Shown: positions 1-8,492, counted from the first letter of the stretch. The stretch is DNA of 64,000 nucleotides from Erythrobacter ani (GCF_019204025.1 NZ_JAGSPB010000001.1:868001-932000); one strand, 5' to 3'. Notes: a model not told the origin generated them from the letters alone. A program made the numbers and translations.

Positions 1-1
1 C

Positions 2-337
2 CGCTTCGCCTTGGTCGGCGCCGCCTCTGCAGCACTCGCTGCCTGCGGAAGCTCCGATGACGCATCGAGCGACCTCGAAGTCGATACCGTTGAAATTCCC
101 GCCGACGAAGCGCTCGAACCGGTGACAGAGGAGCCAGTTGAAGATCCCGCAGCCAACCTCGACAATGTCGAAGAACCCGCCGCGGTCGACACCCAGACAG
201 CGACCGAAGCCGCAGACGCGGCCGAGGATGTCGCGGCAGCCGTTGAAGCCGCCGAGGCTGCAGAAGCAGCCGCTGCAGCCGATGCAGCCGATGCCGCAGC
301 CGCAGCGGATGCAGCCTCATCGCTTGAGGTCGAGTGA
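2..337 (+). CDS. Ala/Glu-rich lipoprotein, 5' end outside window
   Basis: The open frame runs in from the window edge, so the true start is missing. The first visible residues are the end of a signal peptide with lipobox Leu-Ala-Ala-Cys (codons around 35-48), which predicts a lipid-anchored envelope protein. The mature part is acidic (Asp/Glu/Pro/Val rich) and then becomes a low-complexity Ala/Glu/Asp tract that ends at Ser-Leu-Glu-Val-Glu. Its stop overlaps the GTG start of the next lipoprotein gene (GTGA), so the two are probably co-translated. I recognise no domain. The alanine-rich tail could form a helix or a periplasmic linker, but this is only composition. Function unknown. Confidence 0.7.
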   Translation, partial: RFALVGAASAALAACGSSDDASSDLEVDTVEIPADEALEPVTEEPVEDPAANLDNVEEPAAVDTQTATEAADAAEDVAAAVEAAEAAEAAAAADAADAAAAADAASSLEVE

Positions 338-609
338 TCTCGTCGCTCACCAGGCTCGCGCTTCGATCTGGGACAGGTCGGATTGCGGGGCTTGGTTTGG
401 CGTGCGCCGCGCTGGCCGCTTGCAGCGAACCTCCGGGCGCCGCGCCTGGTGAAGTCAGCGCAGGAGAGAAGCGCGCGCTGGAGGAGGCAGCCGAGATGCT
501 CGGCGAGCGCCGCTTTCCCGAACAAGCAGCGCCAGAGTCCGGCCAGCTGGCGAGTGACGAACCGACCGCGCGACAAAGCTCCGAATTGACAGGCGACAGC
601 GCCGAATAA
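334..609 (+). CDS. small lipoprotein, unknown function
   Basis: A 91-residue protein starting at GTG inside the stop of the preceding lipoprotein gene. Residues about 1-30 form a basic N-region and hydrophobic core ending in lipobox Leu-Ala-Ala-Cys (Cys near residue 30), so it should be lipidated. The remainder is hydrophilic, with a short helical stretch rich in Glu/Ala/Arg (residues about 43-60) and a Ser/Thr-rich disordered tail. I recognise no family. Translational coupling to the upstream lipoprotein suggests a shared envelope role. The acyl-CoA operon begins only 43 bases downstream on the same strand, so read-through is possible. Confidence 0.6.
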   Translation: MISSLTRLALRSGTGRIAGLGLACAALAACSEPPGAAPGEVSAGEKRALEEAAEMLGERRFPEQAAPESGQLASDEPTARQSSELTGDSAE

Positions 610-652
610 ATGCGGCCACAAGGCCGATCCTAGCCCAAAGGACCCACGTGCG

Positions 653-1864
653 ATGAATGCCCCGACCAATCCTGTTCGATCCAATCCCGGCATGGACGAC
701 GATACGTTCGAACAATTCGCTGAACAGCTCGACCGCTATGTCAAGGAACGGCTGATCCCAGCAGAAGCGGACATGATCGAGGCCGATGCAGTACCGCCGG
801 AGATCGTCGACGAGATGCGCGAAATGGGTCTGTTCGGCATCAGCGTGCCTGAAGAATATGGCGGCGCGGGCCTCAACGTCACGCAATATGCGCGGGTGGT
901 AAACGCCATGAGCTACGCCGCGCCCGCGTTCCGCTCCATCTTCTCGATCAATGTCGGCATGTTCGCGAGCGCGCTGAAAAACGGCGCTACCGAAGAACAG
1001 CGACAGGAATGGTATCCCAAGCTGGTCGAGGGAAAAATCGCTTGTTTCGGCCTTACCGAGCCGGGATCCGGCAGCGACAGCGCGGCGATGCAGACGACCG
1101 CGACGCCCAATCCCGATGGTAATGGCTGGGTGCTCAACGGGACCAAGCGCTACATCACCAACGCACCGCACGCGGACGTCGCTCTGATCATGGCGCGCAC
1201 CGACAAAGAGGCGTTGCCCAAGAATGCTCATGTCAGTGCTTTCCTGGTGCCGATGAATACGCCGGGCATTTCGACCGGATCGCCGGACAGAAAAATGGGC
1301 CAGTCCGGCAGCCATATCTCGGACATCATGCTCGACGATGTGAAGGTTACGGGCGATGCGCTACTGGGCGGCGAGACCGGCAAGGGTTTCCGGTTCGCGA
1401 TGCAAAGTCTCGACAACGGTCGTATATCGGTAGGTGCAGCGGCAACTGGTTACGCCCGCCGCGCTCTCAATTCCGCCCTGCGCTATGCCAATGAACGCAA
1501 GGCATTCGGCGAACCGATAGCCCGTTTCCAGCTGATCCAGGCGATGCTCGCGGACAGCGAGACGGAGATTTATGCCGCCGAATGCATGATGAGGGACGTG
1601 ACCGAGCGCGCCGACCGGGGCGAGAACATCATTACCAAAGCTGCCGCATTCAAGGTTTTCGCTTCCGAAATGTGCGGCCGTGTCGTCGATCGGGTAGTGC
1701 AGATTTACGGCGGCGCAGGCTATCTCGCCGAATACGATGCCGAGCGGTTTTACCGCGATGCGCGGATTTATCGGATTTATGAAGGCACCACGCAGATCCT
1801 CCAGCTCCAGATCGCCAAGCATATGCTGCGCGAATGGGAAGCGCAGCACGGGTCCGCCGCTTAA
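653..1864 (+). CDS. acyl-CoA dehydrogenase
   Basis: 403 residues, the normal length of the FAD-dependent acyl-CoA dehydrogenase family, which introduces the alpha-beta double bond into acyl-CoA thioesters and passes electrons to ETF. Visible marks are the FAD/substrate segment Cys-Phe-Gly-Leu-Thr-Glu-Pro-Gly-Ser-Gly-Ser-Asp in the middle of the N-terminal half, and the C-terminal Ile-Tyr-Glu-Gly-Thr-Thr-Gln-Ile, whose Glu (about residue 377) matches the catalytic base of medium- and short-chain enzymes. It heads a four-gene unit; its TAA overlaps the ATG of the CoA-transferase gene by one base. Chain or branch specificity cannot be read from the sequence; the neighbours suggest catabolism of an unusual or branched acid. 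Confidence 0.93.
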   Translation: MNAPTNPVRSNPGMDDDTFEQFAEQLDRYVKERLIPAEADMIEADAVPPEIVDEMREMGLFGISVPEEYGGAGLNVTQYARVVNAMSYAAPAFRSIFSINVGMFASALKNGATEEQRQEWYPKLVEGKIACFGLTEPGSGSDSAAMQTTATPNPDGNGWVLNGTKRYITNAPHADVALIMARTDKEALPKNAHVSAFLVPMNTPGISTGSPDRKMGQSGSHISDIMLDDVKVTGDALLGGETGKGFRFAMQSLDNGRISVGAAATGYARRALNSALRYANERKAFGEPIARFQLIQAMLADSETEIYAAECMMRDVTERADRGENIITKAAAFKVFASEMCGRVVDRVVQIYGGAGYLAEYDAERFYRDARIYRIYEGTTQILQLQIAKHMLREWEAQHGSAA

Positions 1865-3108
1865 TGTACAAACTTCTCAGCGGCCTCTCGATCATCGAGG
1901 TGTCGAGCTTCGTCGCATCCCCAACCGCCGGCCTCTATTGCGCCCAGATGGGTGCCGAAGTCATTCGCGTCGATCACAAGGCAGGCGGGCTCGACTACGA
2001 TCGGTACATGCTAACCGAAGAAGGGCGCTCGCTGAGCTGGGAGAACCTCAACCGGGCGAAAAAATCTGTTGCCCTCGATCTGCGCAGCGGAGAGGGCCGA
2101 GAAATCTGCGTCGAACTCGCAGCAAAGACCGGGCAATGCATCACCAACCTGCCGGAGAAAAGTTTTCTCAGCCACGCCGCGATGAAGGCCGCGCAGCCCG
2201 ATGGCTCGCCAGAAATGACCTCGGTGCGGATCATGGGCTGGCACGATGGACGTCAGGCGATGGATTTCACCGTCAACGCAGCGAGCGGGTACCCGCTCAT
2301 GGCCGGACCCGAAGACTGGGACATGAAGACCGCACCGCCGGTCAACCAGGTTTTACCTGCATGGGATTTCATCACTGGTGCATATTGCGCATTCGCCCTT
2401 TTGGCGGCCTTGCGCCACCGCGACGCGGGCGGGCCGGGCAGCGAAGTGCGCGTGCCGCTGGGCGATGTCGCCATCGGCACCGTAGCGAATTCGGGCTTGA
2501 TGGCGGAAATGCTGTTTCGCGGCGGTGATCGGGAGCGGCTTGGCAATGCCATCTGGGGAGCGTTCGGGCGCGATTTTCGGTCCAAGGACGGCATTCGTTT
2601 CATGGTCGCAGCGCTTACGGCCAAACAATGGGCCGGGTTGGTCAAGGCGTTCGGGCTGGAGACCCCCATCGGCCAACTCGAAGCCGAAGTCGGCGTTAGG
2701 TTTGCGGATGGCGATGATCCGCGATTCAAACATCGCCACCGGCTTTTCGAGCTGTTCCAGAAGGTCGCGGGCAGCCACAACTACCAAGCGCTGGAATCGC
2801 TGATGGCGGCCAATGGCTGCACTTTCGAACGCTATCGAACCGCACACGAAGCGGCGACCGATCCCGTGCTGGTGGACCACAATCCGCTTTTCGGTCCCTC
2901 CCCTAAAAATCCATCGGGGTTCGAATACCCGGCCACGCGAAGCTTCGCGAATCTGCCAGGCCGGGAAGTCGGCGATCCGGCTCCGGCTCCGTATCTTGGC
3001 CAGCATTCCGAAGAGGTGCTGGCCGAGCGGCTGGGCCTTTCCAGCGGCGCAATAGGCAAGCTGGTTGACGCAGGAACAGTGGCATTGAGTGACAAGGACA
3101 GAGCATGA
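1864..3108 (+). CDS. CaiB/BaiF family (class III) CoA-transferase
   Basis: 414 residues when read from the ATG that overlaps the previous stop (TAATG); a longer frame exists but lacks a better start. The N-terminus has the Rossmann-like CaiB/BaiF pattern (Ile-Ile-Glu-Val-Ser-Ser-Phe-Val-Ala-Ser-Pro and Gly-Ala-Glu-Val-Ile-Arg-Val-Asp). Asp134, in Met-Asp-Phe-Thr-Val-Asn-Ala-Ala-Ser-Gly, sits where class III transferases carry the aspartate that forms the aspartyl-CoA intermediate. The reaction would be CoA transfer between an acyl-CoA and a free acid, activating the substrate for the flanking dehydrogenase and thiolase. The family could equally include a racemase of the alpha-methylacyl-CoA type; donor and acceptor are unknown. 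The stop overlaps the thiolase start by four bases. Confidence 0.88.
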   Translation: MYKLLSGLSIIEVSSFVASPTAGLYCAQMGAEVIRVDHKAGGLDYDRYMLTEEGRSLSWENLNRAKKSVALDLRSGEGREICVELAAKTGQCITNLPEKSFLSHAAMKAAQPDGSPEMTSVRIMGWHDGRQAMDFTVNAASGYPLMAGPEDWDMKTAPPVNQVLPAWDFITGAYCAFALLAALRHRDAGGPGSEVRVPLGDVAIGTVANSGLMAEMLFRGGDRERLGNAIWGAFGRDFRSKDGIRFMVAALTAKQWAGLVKAFGLETPIGQLEAEVGVRFADGDDPRFKHRHRLFELFQKVAGSHNYQALESLMAANGCTFERYRTAHEAATDPVLVDHNPLFGPSPKNPSGFEYPATRSFANLPGREVGDPAPAPYLGQHSEEVLAERLGLSSGAIGKLVDAGTVALSDKDRA

Positions 3109-4331
3109 CCAGAAGAGCAGCGATCGTATCGCCTCTGCGCACGCCGGTGGGAAAGTTCCTCGGAGGGCTCTCCAGCCTAAACGCAGGCGAACTGGGGGCA
3201 ATCATCTTGAAGGCTCTTGTCGAGCGTTCCGGCATCGATCCCTCGCGCGTCGATGATGTTGTATTCTCGCAGGGCTACGGCAATGCGGAGGCGCCTGCCA
3301 TTGGGCATTGGTCGTGGCTGGCTGCGGGACTTCCGCTTGAAGTGCCAGGCTATCAGCTCGATCGGCGGTGTGGATCGGGCCTGCAGGCGATCGCCAACGC
3401 GGCCATGATGGTTGAAACCGGCATGGCCGACGTGGTTGTCGCAGGCGGGTGCGAGAGCATGTCCAATGTCGAACATTACACGCTGCAAGGTCGCGGCGGC
3501 GCGCGCATGGGAGACATCACTCTGCACGACCGGCTCTCGCGCGGGCGTCTGATGAGCCAGCCGATAGAACGCTTCGGAATCATCACTGGCATGATCGAGA
3601 CGGCGGAAAATCTTGCCAAGGATTACAGCATTTCGCGCGAAGAGGCAGATGCCTATGCGGTGCGCAGCCACCAGAATGCAGCGGCGGCATGGGAAGCGGG
3701 CAAGTTCGAAGATCAGCTTGTGCCGGTCGAAGTCCCGCAGCGCCGCGGCGATCCCGTTGTCTTCGATCATGACGAAGGGTACCGGGCCGATGCCTCGATT
3801 GAGACACTCGCCAAATTGCGACCCATTGATGGCAAGCGGGATCCCGACGCGATCGTCACCGCAGGCAATGCCAGTCAGCAGAACGATGCGGCTGCGGCTT
3901 GCCTCGTCGTTGCGGAAGACAAGCTGGAAGATCTCGGCCTCGAACCTTCCCTGTGGTTCGGCGGCTGGGCGGCGGCAGGCTGCGATCCAAGCCGCATGGG
4001 CATCGGCCCCGTCCCGGCGGTCGAGCGTCTGTTCGAGCGGCGCGGATATTCGTGGGACGATATTGATTTGATCGAACTCAACGAGGCTTTTGCCCCGCAA
4101 GTGTTGGCAGTGCTCAAAGGCTGGGGCTGGAGCACGGACGACAGTCGCCGCGAGATTCTCAACGTCAACGGCTCGGGCATCTCGCTCGGCCACCCTATCG
4201 GCGCGACGGGCGGGCGGATTCTCGCCGATATGGCGGCCGAAATGCACCGGCGCGGAAGCCGATATGGGCTGGAGACGATGTGCATCGGCGGCGGCCAGGG
4301 CATTGCAGCGGTGTTCGAACGGGCGGCATAA
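3105..4331 (+). CDS. acetyl-CoA C-acyltransferase (thiolase)
   Basis: 408 residues. All three thiolase catalytic elements are visible: nucleophile Cys89 in Arg-Arg-Cys-Gly-Ser-Gly, the His near residue 363 in Gly-His-Pro-Ile-Gly-Ala-Thr-Gly, and the second Cys near 393 in Met-Cys-Ile-Gly-Gly-Gly-Gln-Gly. It would cleave a 3-oxoacyl-CoA with CoA to give acetyl-CoA (or propionyl-CoA) plus a shortened acyl-CoA, the last step of the pathway encoded by this operon. The start overlaps the CoA-transferase stop by four bases (ATGA), and its own TAA overlaps the next ATG by one base. A biosynthetic direction (acetoacetyl-CoA formation) is less likely because a second thiolase lies at 15820-17001. Confidence 0.92.
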   Translation: MTRRAAIVSPLRTPVGKFLGGLSSLNAGELGAIILKALVERSGIDPSRVDDVVFSQGYGNAEAPAIGHWSWLAAGLPLEVPGYQLDRRCGSGLQAIANAAMMVETGMADVVVAGGCESMSNVEHYTLQGRGGARMGDITLHDRLSRGRLMSQPIERFGIITGMIETAENLAKDYSISREEADAYAVRSHQNAAAAWEAGKFEDQLVPVEVPQRRGDPVVFDHDEGYRADASIETLAKLRPIDGKRDPDAIVTAGNASQQNDAAAACLVVAEDKLEDLGLEPSLWFGGWAAAGCDPSRMGIGPVPAVERLFERRGYSWDDIDLIELNEAFAPQVLAVLKGWGWSTDDSRREILNVNGSGISLGHPIGATGGRILADMAAEMHRRGSRYGLETMCIGGGQGIAAVFERAA

Positions 4332-5182
4332 TGAGCGGTTTCGAAAAGTGGATCGGTCGCGAGCAACAATTGAGCGATCGGCTGGACGAGGGACTTGCAA
4401 AGCGCTGGCTCGCGACCTTCGACCTTCCCGCTTCGGCGTCGGGCATAATGCCGCAGGGCATCCACTTCGCACTCTGCACGCCCGATACGCCCACCGCGGA
4501 GCTGGGCGAGGACGGTCATCCGGCCCGCGACGAGAGTGCCGACAGCTTTCTCCCTCCTTTCCCGATGCCGCGCCGAATGTGGGCATCGAGCAGGCTGCAC
4601 TTTCGCGCGCCGCTGACCATTGGCGCGGTCGTCACGCGGACCAGCCGGGTCGCCTCGATCACGGAGAAAACGGGCAGCACCGGTCGGCTTGCCTTCGTCG
4701 ATGTCGAGCACGAAACGCAAGCGAATGGAACGCTAGCGGTCCTGGAGACGCAAACCCTGGTCTACAGGGAGGCGGCCTTATCCGATGCCGCCCTCAGCCC
4801 GCCCCCCTTGGGAGAAGGACACTTTGACCGCGATGCATGGGACGTCCACAAGGCTCTGACCCCTGATCCGCGTCTTTTGTTTCGTTACTCGGCGCTCACC
4901 TTCAACACGCACCGCATTCATTACGATGCTCCCTATGCGCGCGCCGTCGAAAGGTATCGCGGGCTGGTCGTACACGGGCCGCTTACCGCTAGTCTGTTAC
5001 TGCAAGTTGCGGCAGAGAAGCTTGGCGACAATCACCTCAGGACCTTCGAATTTCGCGGTATGTCTCCTGCGATCGCTGGAGAAGAATTGATCCTCGCCAT
5101 GCGCGGAGGCGGTTCGCAGTATGAACTGGGCGCATTCGCCCAAGATGGTCGGCAAATCATGAAAGCGGTCGCAGCGGTTTAG
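4331..5182 (+). CDS. MaoC/FAS1-like hydroxyacyl-CoA dehydratase
   Basis: 283 residues from the ATG overlapping the thiolase stop (TAATG). The N-terminal half resembles the FAS1-like/MaoC N-terminal hot-dog domain, and the C-terminal half contains Phe-Asn-Thr-His-Arg-Ile-His-Tyr-Asp, followed by Gly-Leu-Val-Val-His-Gly-Pro-Leu, a pattern seen in mesaconyl-C4-CoA hydratase and HTD2-type dehydratases. It would hydrate or dehydrate an enoyl/3-hydroxyacyl-CoA between the dehydrogenase and thiolase steps. It is the last gene of the operon, and its stop overlaps the convergent RHH gene by four bases, leaving no room for a terminator between them. Exact substrate unknown. Confidence 0.82.
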   Translation: MSGFEKWIGREQQLSDRLDEGLAKRWLATFDLPASASGIMPQGIHFALCTPDTPTAELGEDGHPARDESADSFLPPFPMPRRMWASSRLHFRAPLTIGAVVTRTSRVASITEKTGSTGRLAFVDVEHETQANGTLAVLETQTLVYREAALSDAALSPPPLGEGHFDRDAWDVHKALTPDPRLLFRYSALTFNTHRIHYDAPYARAVERYRGLVVHGPLTASLLLQVAAEKLGDNHLRTFEFRGMSPAIAGEELILAMRGGGSQYELGAFAQDGRQIMKAVAAV

Positions 5183-5412
5183 CCGCCATCGCCGCTCTTC
5201 GGCGGCCTCCCGCGTCGGGGCGGCCTGGTTCGTCCCGCATCGACCCCGCGCGCCTCCAGCGCTTCGCGCAGCAGCATCTCGATCTGTGCATTGGCCGATC
5301 GCAATTCGGCCCCCGCCAACCGCTCGACCGCAGCGTGGACCGCCGGGTCGAGCCGGAGAGCGAAGGCTTTTTTCGCTGGTTTCTTGCCCGGTCTTTGGGA
5401 AGGCGCAGCCAT
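5179..5412 (-). CDS. ribbon-helix-helix (Arc/HicB-type) DNA-binding protein
   Basis: 77 residues. Residues about 15-52 (Lys-Ala-Phe-Ala-Leu-Arg-Leu-Asp-Pro onward to Leu-Leu-Arg-Glu-Ala-Leu) have the strand-helix-helix pattern of Arc/HicB-antitoxin-like proteins: an alternating strand with Arg/Leu for base contact, then two amphipathic helices. The tail is a basic Arg/Pro/Gly segment (Arg-Gly-Arg-Pro-Pro-Lys), like an AT-hook. It starts 21 bases after the SPFH gene, so the two are co-transcribed. Its Shine-Dalgarno AAAGGAGG lies in a small CCTCC/GGAGG hairpin (5418-5433). No toxin gene is adjacent, so an antitoxin role is unsupported; a repressor acting on the palindrome at 6342-6375 is my preferred guess. 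Confidence 0.75.
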   Translation of the reverse strand: MAAPSQRPGKKPAKKAFALRLDPAVHAAVERLAGAELRSANAQIEMLLREALEARGVDAGRTRPPRRGRPPKSGDGG

Positions 5413-5433
5413 GGCTGCCTCCTTTGCGGGAGG

Positions 5434-6330
5434 TTACTGGTAAAGCGTGCCGGCGTTGACGACTGGCTGTGCTTCGCGATCGCCGCACAGGACAACCATG
5501 AGGTTGGACACCATCGCGGCGCGGCGTTCATCGTCTAGTTCGACGATGCCGTCATTCGAAAGCTTCTGAAGCGCATCCTCGACCATTCCGACCGCCCCAA
5601 TGACCACTTTCTGACGCGCCGCGATCACGGCGTCGGCCTGTTGACGTCTGAGCATCGCACCGGCAATTTCCGAAGCATAGGCCAAATGCGTCAGCCCGGC
5701 CTCGTCGACCACGATCCCTGCGACCTTGAGACGCTCGTTTAGCTCCTCGATCAATTCCTGGTTCACGACATCGGCGCTGCCCCTGAGCGTCGTTTTGTCT
5801 TCGTCTGACATGTCATCATAGGGATGGCGCGCACCGACTGTCCGCAGGCCCGCCTCGATCTGGATGTTCACGAACTCCTTGTAATCATCGACATCGAACA
5901 CTGCCTGCGCGGTATCGGAAACGCGCCATACGACATTGCATGCGATCTCGATCGGATTGCCTCGCAGATCGTTGATCTTGACCTTCTCGGAATGGATGTT
6001 GTGAGCGCGAACGCTCACTTTTTCTTTCATCATCCACGGCCAGACCCATTGCAGCCCCTCCTTTCGAGAAGTCCCGCGATATTCGCCGAACAGGGTTATC
6101 ACGACCGCCTGGTTGGGCTGGATCATGAAGAAGCCGATACTCAACAGGAGCGATAGGACGAGGCCCGAAATGATACTGGCAACGACGCCTTCCTTGGGTG
6201 CGCCGAAGGTGATCGCCAAAAACAACGGCAAGACCAGCGTGGCAAGCACCACCAGGATCATCACATAGCCATTGTAGCTGGTACCGCGACGTTCCTTGCT
6301 GATCGCCATCGCATGCGCATCATTTGTCAT
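5434..6330 (-). CDS. SPFH/band 7 membrane protein
   Basis: 298 residues. Two hydrophobic segments near the N-terminus (about 21-43 and 48-70) are followed by a band 7/SPFH domain: Val-Val-Ile-Thr-Leu-Phe-Gly-Glu-Tyr-Arg-Gly-Thr, a segment on inner-membrane boundary values, and a long helical region ending near residue 250. SPFH proteins oligomerise at the membrane and often modulate proteases or microdomains; the specific partner here is unknown. The start at 6330 is an ATG; a second ATG seven codons in is an alternative. It is transcribed together with the RHH gene downstream, and the 34-bp palindrome just upstream makes it the likely target of that regulator. Confidence 0.88.
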   Translation of the reverse strand: MTNDAHAMAISKERRGTSYNGYVMILVVLATLVLPLFLAITFGAPKEGVVASIISGLVLSLLLSIGFFMIQPNQAVVITLFGEYRGTSRKEGLQWVWPWMMKEKVSVRAHNIHSEKVKINDLRGNPIEIACNVVWRVSDTAQAVFDVDDYKEFVNIQIEAGLRTVGARHPYDDMSDEDKTTLRGSADVVNQELIEELNERLKVAGIVVDEAGLTHLAYASEIAGAMLRRQQADAVIAARQKVVIGAVGMVEDALQKLSNDGIVELDDERRAAMVSNLMVVLCGDREAQPVVNAGTLYQ

Positions 6331-6341
6331 ACGTTTTCCCC

Positions 6342-6375
6342 TTCGATATAATTATGATATCATCTTTATATCGAA
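6342..6375. promoter_or_regulatory. 34-bp palindromic operator candidate before SPFH gene
   Basis: Outer arms TTCGATATAA (6342-6351) and TTATATCGAA (6366-6375) are perfect complements, and the centre ATGATATCAT (6354-6363) is itself a perfect palindrome; only two symmetric positions mismatch. It lies 12 bases upstream of the SPFH start, in a 57-base gap after the PPK2 stop. It is AT-rich without a following T tract, so an operator is more likely than a terminator. Confidence 0.6.
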
Positions 6376-6387
6376 AGAGAGCGCAGG

Positions 6388-7167
6388 TCAATCGTTGACC
6401 GGGTATTTCTCGATCGGCTTCAGCACGGTGAAGCTTTCCGGTTCTGGCTCCCGACCAAGTTCCGGAAAATCAATTTCCGGCGGCTCGCAGCGAGTGTCGG
6501 GCAATCGATCGAGCAGATCGCGGATCAGGGTAAGCCGCCCGCGCTTCTGATCGTTGAAATCGACCAGTGTCCACGGCGCATGACGGGTATGGGTCGTCCT
6601 CAGCATGGCCTCGCGAGCCTCTGTATACGCGTCGTATTTCTCGCGTGCAGCAAGATCGATGGGCGAAAGTTTCCAGCGCTTCAGCGGATCGTCGAGGCGT
6701 TCACGCAAGCGCTCTTCCTGTTTGTCCTGATCGGTTGTGAGCCAGTATTTGAAGAGCAGGATGCCATCGTCGATCAGCATGTTTTCAAACGTCGGCACCT
6801 GGCGGAGGAACAGCTCAACCTGCTCGTTGTCTGCAAAGCCCATCACTTTCTCAACGCCTGCGCGGTTGTACCAGCTGCGATCGAACAGCACGATCTCACC
6901 AGCGCTCGGCAGGTGAGCAATGTAGCGCTGGAAATACCATTGGGTTCGTTCGGCATCGGTCGGCTTTCCGAGTGCCACAGTGCGGCACTGGCGCGGATTT
7001 AGCTTGTCACGCACCGCCCGGATTGCACCGCCCTTTCCGGCCGTATCTCGCCCTTCGAACAGGACCACGACCCGTGCGCCCGTGATCCGCGCCCAGCGGG
7101 CCATGGCGACCAGTTCCTCGGTCATTGGTTCAAGCAGTACGCGGTAATCCTTGCCTTTCAGACCCAT
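6388..7167 (-). CDS. ppk2: polyphosphate kinase 2
   Basis: 259 residues from the ATG at 7167, chosen because GGGAGG precedes it; the longer frame would run into the phhA start. The PPK2 family transfers phosphate between polyphosphate and nucleoside phosphates. Visible motifs: Walker A-like Phe-Glu-Gly-Arg-Asp-Thr-Ala-Gly-Lys-Gly-Gly (residues about 37-47), Asp-Arg-Ser-Trp-Tyr-Asn-Arg in the middle (Walker B/lid region), and the Lys-Arg-Trp-Lys-Leu-Ser-Pro segment. Length and motifs fit the single-domain class I form. It is divergent from phhA with a 55-base gap. Direction (GTP/ATP synthesis from polyP or the reverse) cannot be decided from sequence. Confidence 0.9.
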   Translation of the reverse strand: MGLKGKDYRVLLEPMTEELVAMARWARITGARVVVLFEGRDTAGKGGAIRAVRDKLNPRQCRTVALGKPTDAERTQWYFQRYIAHLPSAGEIVLFDRSWYNRAGVEKVMGFADNEQVELFLRQVPTFENMLIDDGILLFKYWLTTDQDKQEERLRERLDDPLKRWKLSPIDLAAREKYDAYTEAREAMLRTTHTRHAPWTLVDFNDQKRGRLTLIRDLLDRLPDTRCEPPEIDFPELGREPEPESFTVLKPIEKYPVND

Positions 7168-7222
7168 ACGGCCTCCCAATTTGTCCTTGTTTCCGGTCAG
7201 TGGTAGTCTCAAATACGTACCC

Positions 7223-8161
7223 ATGGCTACACTTGCTCATCCAGACACCGATTTCTCGCGCCTGCCCGATCTTCCGGGCGACGTATTTACTGCGCCGCTC
7301 GCAAAGCCGGCGCATCTGGGCGATGACTGGCTGGAGCCAGCGCAGACCGATTATTCAAGCGAGGATCACGCGATCTGGAACGATTTGTTCGCGCGTCAGA
7401 TGGAAGTGCTTCCGGGCCGTGCCGCCAGCGCCTTCATGGCAGGACTTGAAAAGCTCGATCTGTCGCGCGGCGGTATTCCCGAATTCGGCGCGCTGTCTGA
7501 GGAGCTGGAAACGTTGACCGGGTGGAGCGTCGTGCCGGTCCCGATGCTGATCCCCGACCACGTGTTCTTCTGGCATCTCGCCAATCGCCGCTTTCCAGCG
7601 GGCAATTTCATCCGCACACGCGAGACGTTCGACTACATTCAGGAACCAGACGTGTTCCACGACGTGTTCGGGCATGTTCCGATGCTGACCGATCCTGTCT
7701 ACGCCGATTACATGCAGGAATATGGCCGCGCCGGGTGGAAGGCGATGCATTACAACCGGCTGAAAGCGCTCGGCGCGCTCTACTGGTACACGGTCGAGTT
7801 CGGGCTGATCGAAGAAGCAGACGGTATCAAGGCCTACGGAGCAGGCATCCTGTCAGGACCGACGGAAGCGAGGTTCGCAGTCGAGGCCGAGAGTCCCAAT
7901 CGCATCATGTTGAATGTCGATCGTGTGATGCGCACCGATTACGTCATCAGCGATCTTCAGCCGACCTATTTCGTTATCGAAAGCTTCGATGATCTGTTCA
8001 AGCAGACGGTCGAGCGTGATTTCGATCGGCTATACCGCAGCCTTGCGCCGAGCTTCACCTACGCGAATTCTGCCATCATCGATGTCGACAACGTGATCCA
8101 CCGCGGGACGCAGGAATATCATCTGAGGGGTGGCAGGGGATCGGGTGCGGCACCGGTCTGA
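7223..8161 (+). CDS. phhA: phenylalanine 4-monooxygenase
   Basis: 312 residues, the length of monomeric bacterial phenylalanine hydroxylase, which converts Phe to Tyr with tetrahydropterin, O2 and non-haem Fe(II). The iron ligands are visible: His146 and His151 in Pro-Asp-Val-Phe-His-Asp-Val-Phe-Gly-His-Val-Pro, and Glu192 in Tyr-Thr-Val-Glu-Phe-Gly. The start at ATG 7223 was preferred over the longer frame because the conserved N-terminal part begins just after it and the extension would overlap the PPK2 start. No pterin-recycling gene (phhB) is adjacent. Convergent with the GlsB-like gene downstream. Confidence 0.94.
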   Translation: MATLAHPDTDFSRLPDLPGDVFTAPLAKPAHLGDDWLEPAQTDYSSEDHAIWNDLFARQMEVLPGRAASAFMAGLEKLDLSRGGIPEFGALSEELETLTGWSVVPVPMLIPDHVFFWHLANRRFPAGNFIRTRETFDYIQEPDVFHDVFGHVPMLTDPVYADYMQEYGRAGWKAMHYNRLKALGALYWYTVEFGLIEEADGIKAYGAGILSGPTEARFAVEAESPNRIMLNVDRVMRTDYVISDLQPTYFVIESFDDLFKQTVERDFDRLYRSLAPSFTYANSAIIDVDNVIHRGTQEYHLRGGRGSGAAPV

Positions 8162-8194
8162 CCGGTATCCATCGACGATCTAAGAAGCAGTGCC

Positions 8195-8452
8195 TTAGGC
8201 TTCGATCCGGGGGCGAATCACGGTGTGATAGAGGACAAGTGCGGCGACCCCGGCGACCAACGCGGATCCGAGCGCAACCAATGAAAGTCCGCCGATAAAA
8301 GTGCCGCTGTTTGCAATCAGACCGATAATGAGTGTCGCCGCGATCCCGATGCTGATCTGACGCAGGATCTGGCCTGATTGTTCGGTGCGCGCGATGATCG
8401 AGGCCAGCCAGCCCAAAGTCGCGCCCATTACTATCAACACCAACAACGCCAT
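8195..8452 (-). CDS. GlsB/YeaQ/YmgE family stress membrane protein
   Basis: 85 residues from the ATG at 8452 (a GTG one codon earlier is possible). Three hydrophobic segments with Gly-Ala-Thr-Leu-Gly-Trp-Leu-Ala-Ser near the start, Gln-Ile-Ser-Ile-Gly-Ile-Ala in the middle and Gly-Thr-Phe-Ile-Gly-Gly place it in the transglycosylase-associated/GlsB family of small inner-membrane proteins. Members are often induced by stress, but no enzymatic activity has been settled. The upstream GGAAC-N17-CGTT element supports control by the general stress sigma factor EcfG in this organism. The gene stands alone, convergent with phhA. Confidence 0.85.
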   Translation of the reverse strand: MALLVLIVMGATLGWLASIIARTEQSGQILRQISIGIAATLIIGLIANSGTFIGGLSLVALGSALVAGVAALVLYHTVIRPRIEA

Positions 8453-8492
8453 CACTCAACTCTTCGTTTTCTTACTATCTCTTCAACTGCGG

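Noticed and set aside
7151..7222. Extended phhA N-terminus upstream of ATG 7223.
   Set aside because: Would overlap the PPK2 start and adds Pro/Arg-rich sequence not expected for the enzyme.
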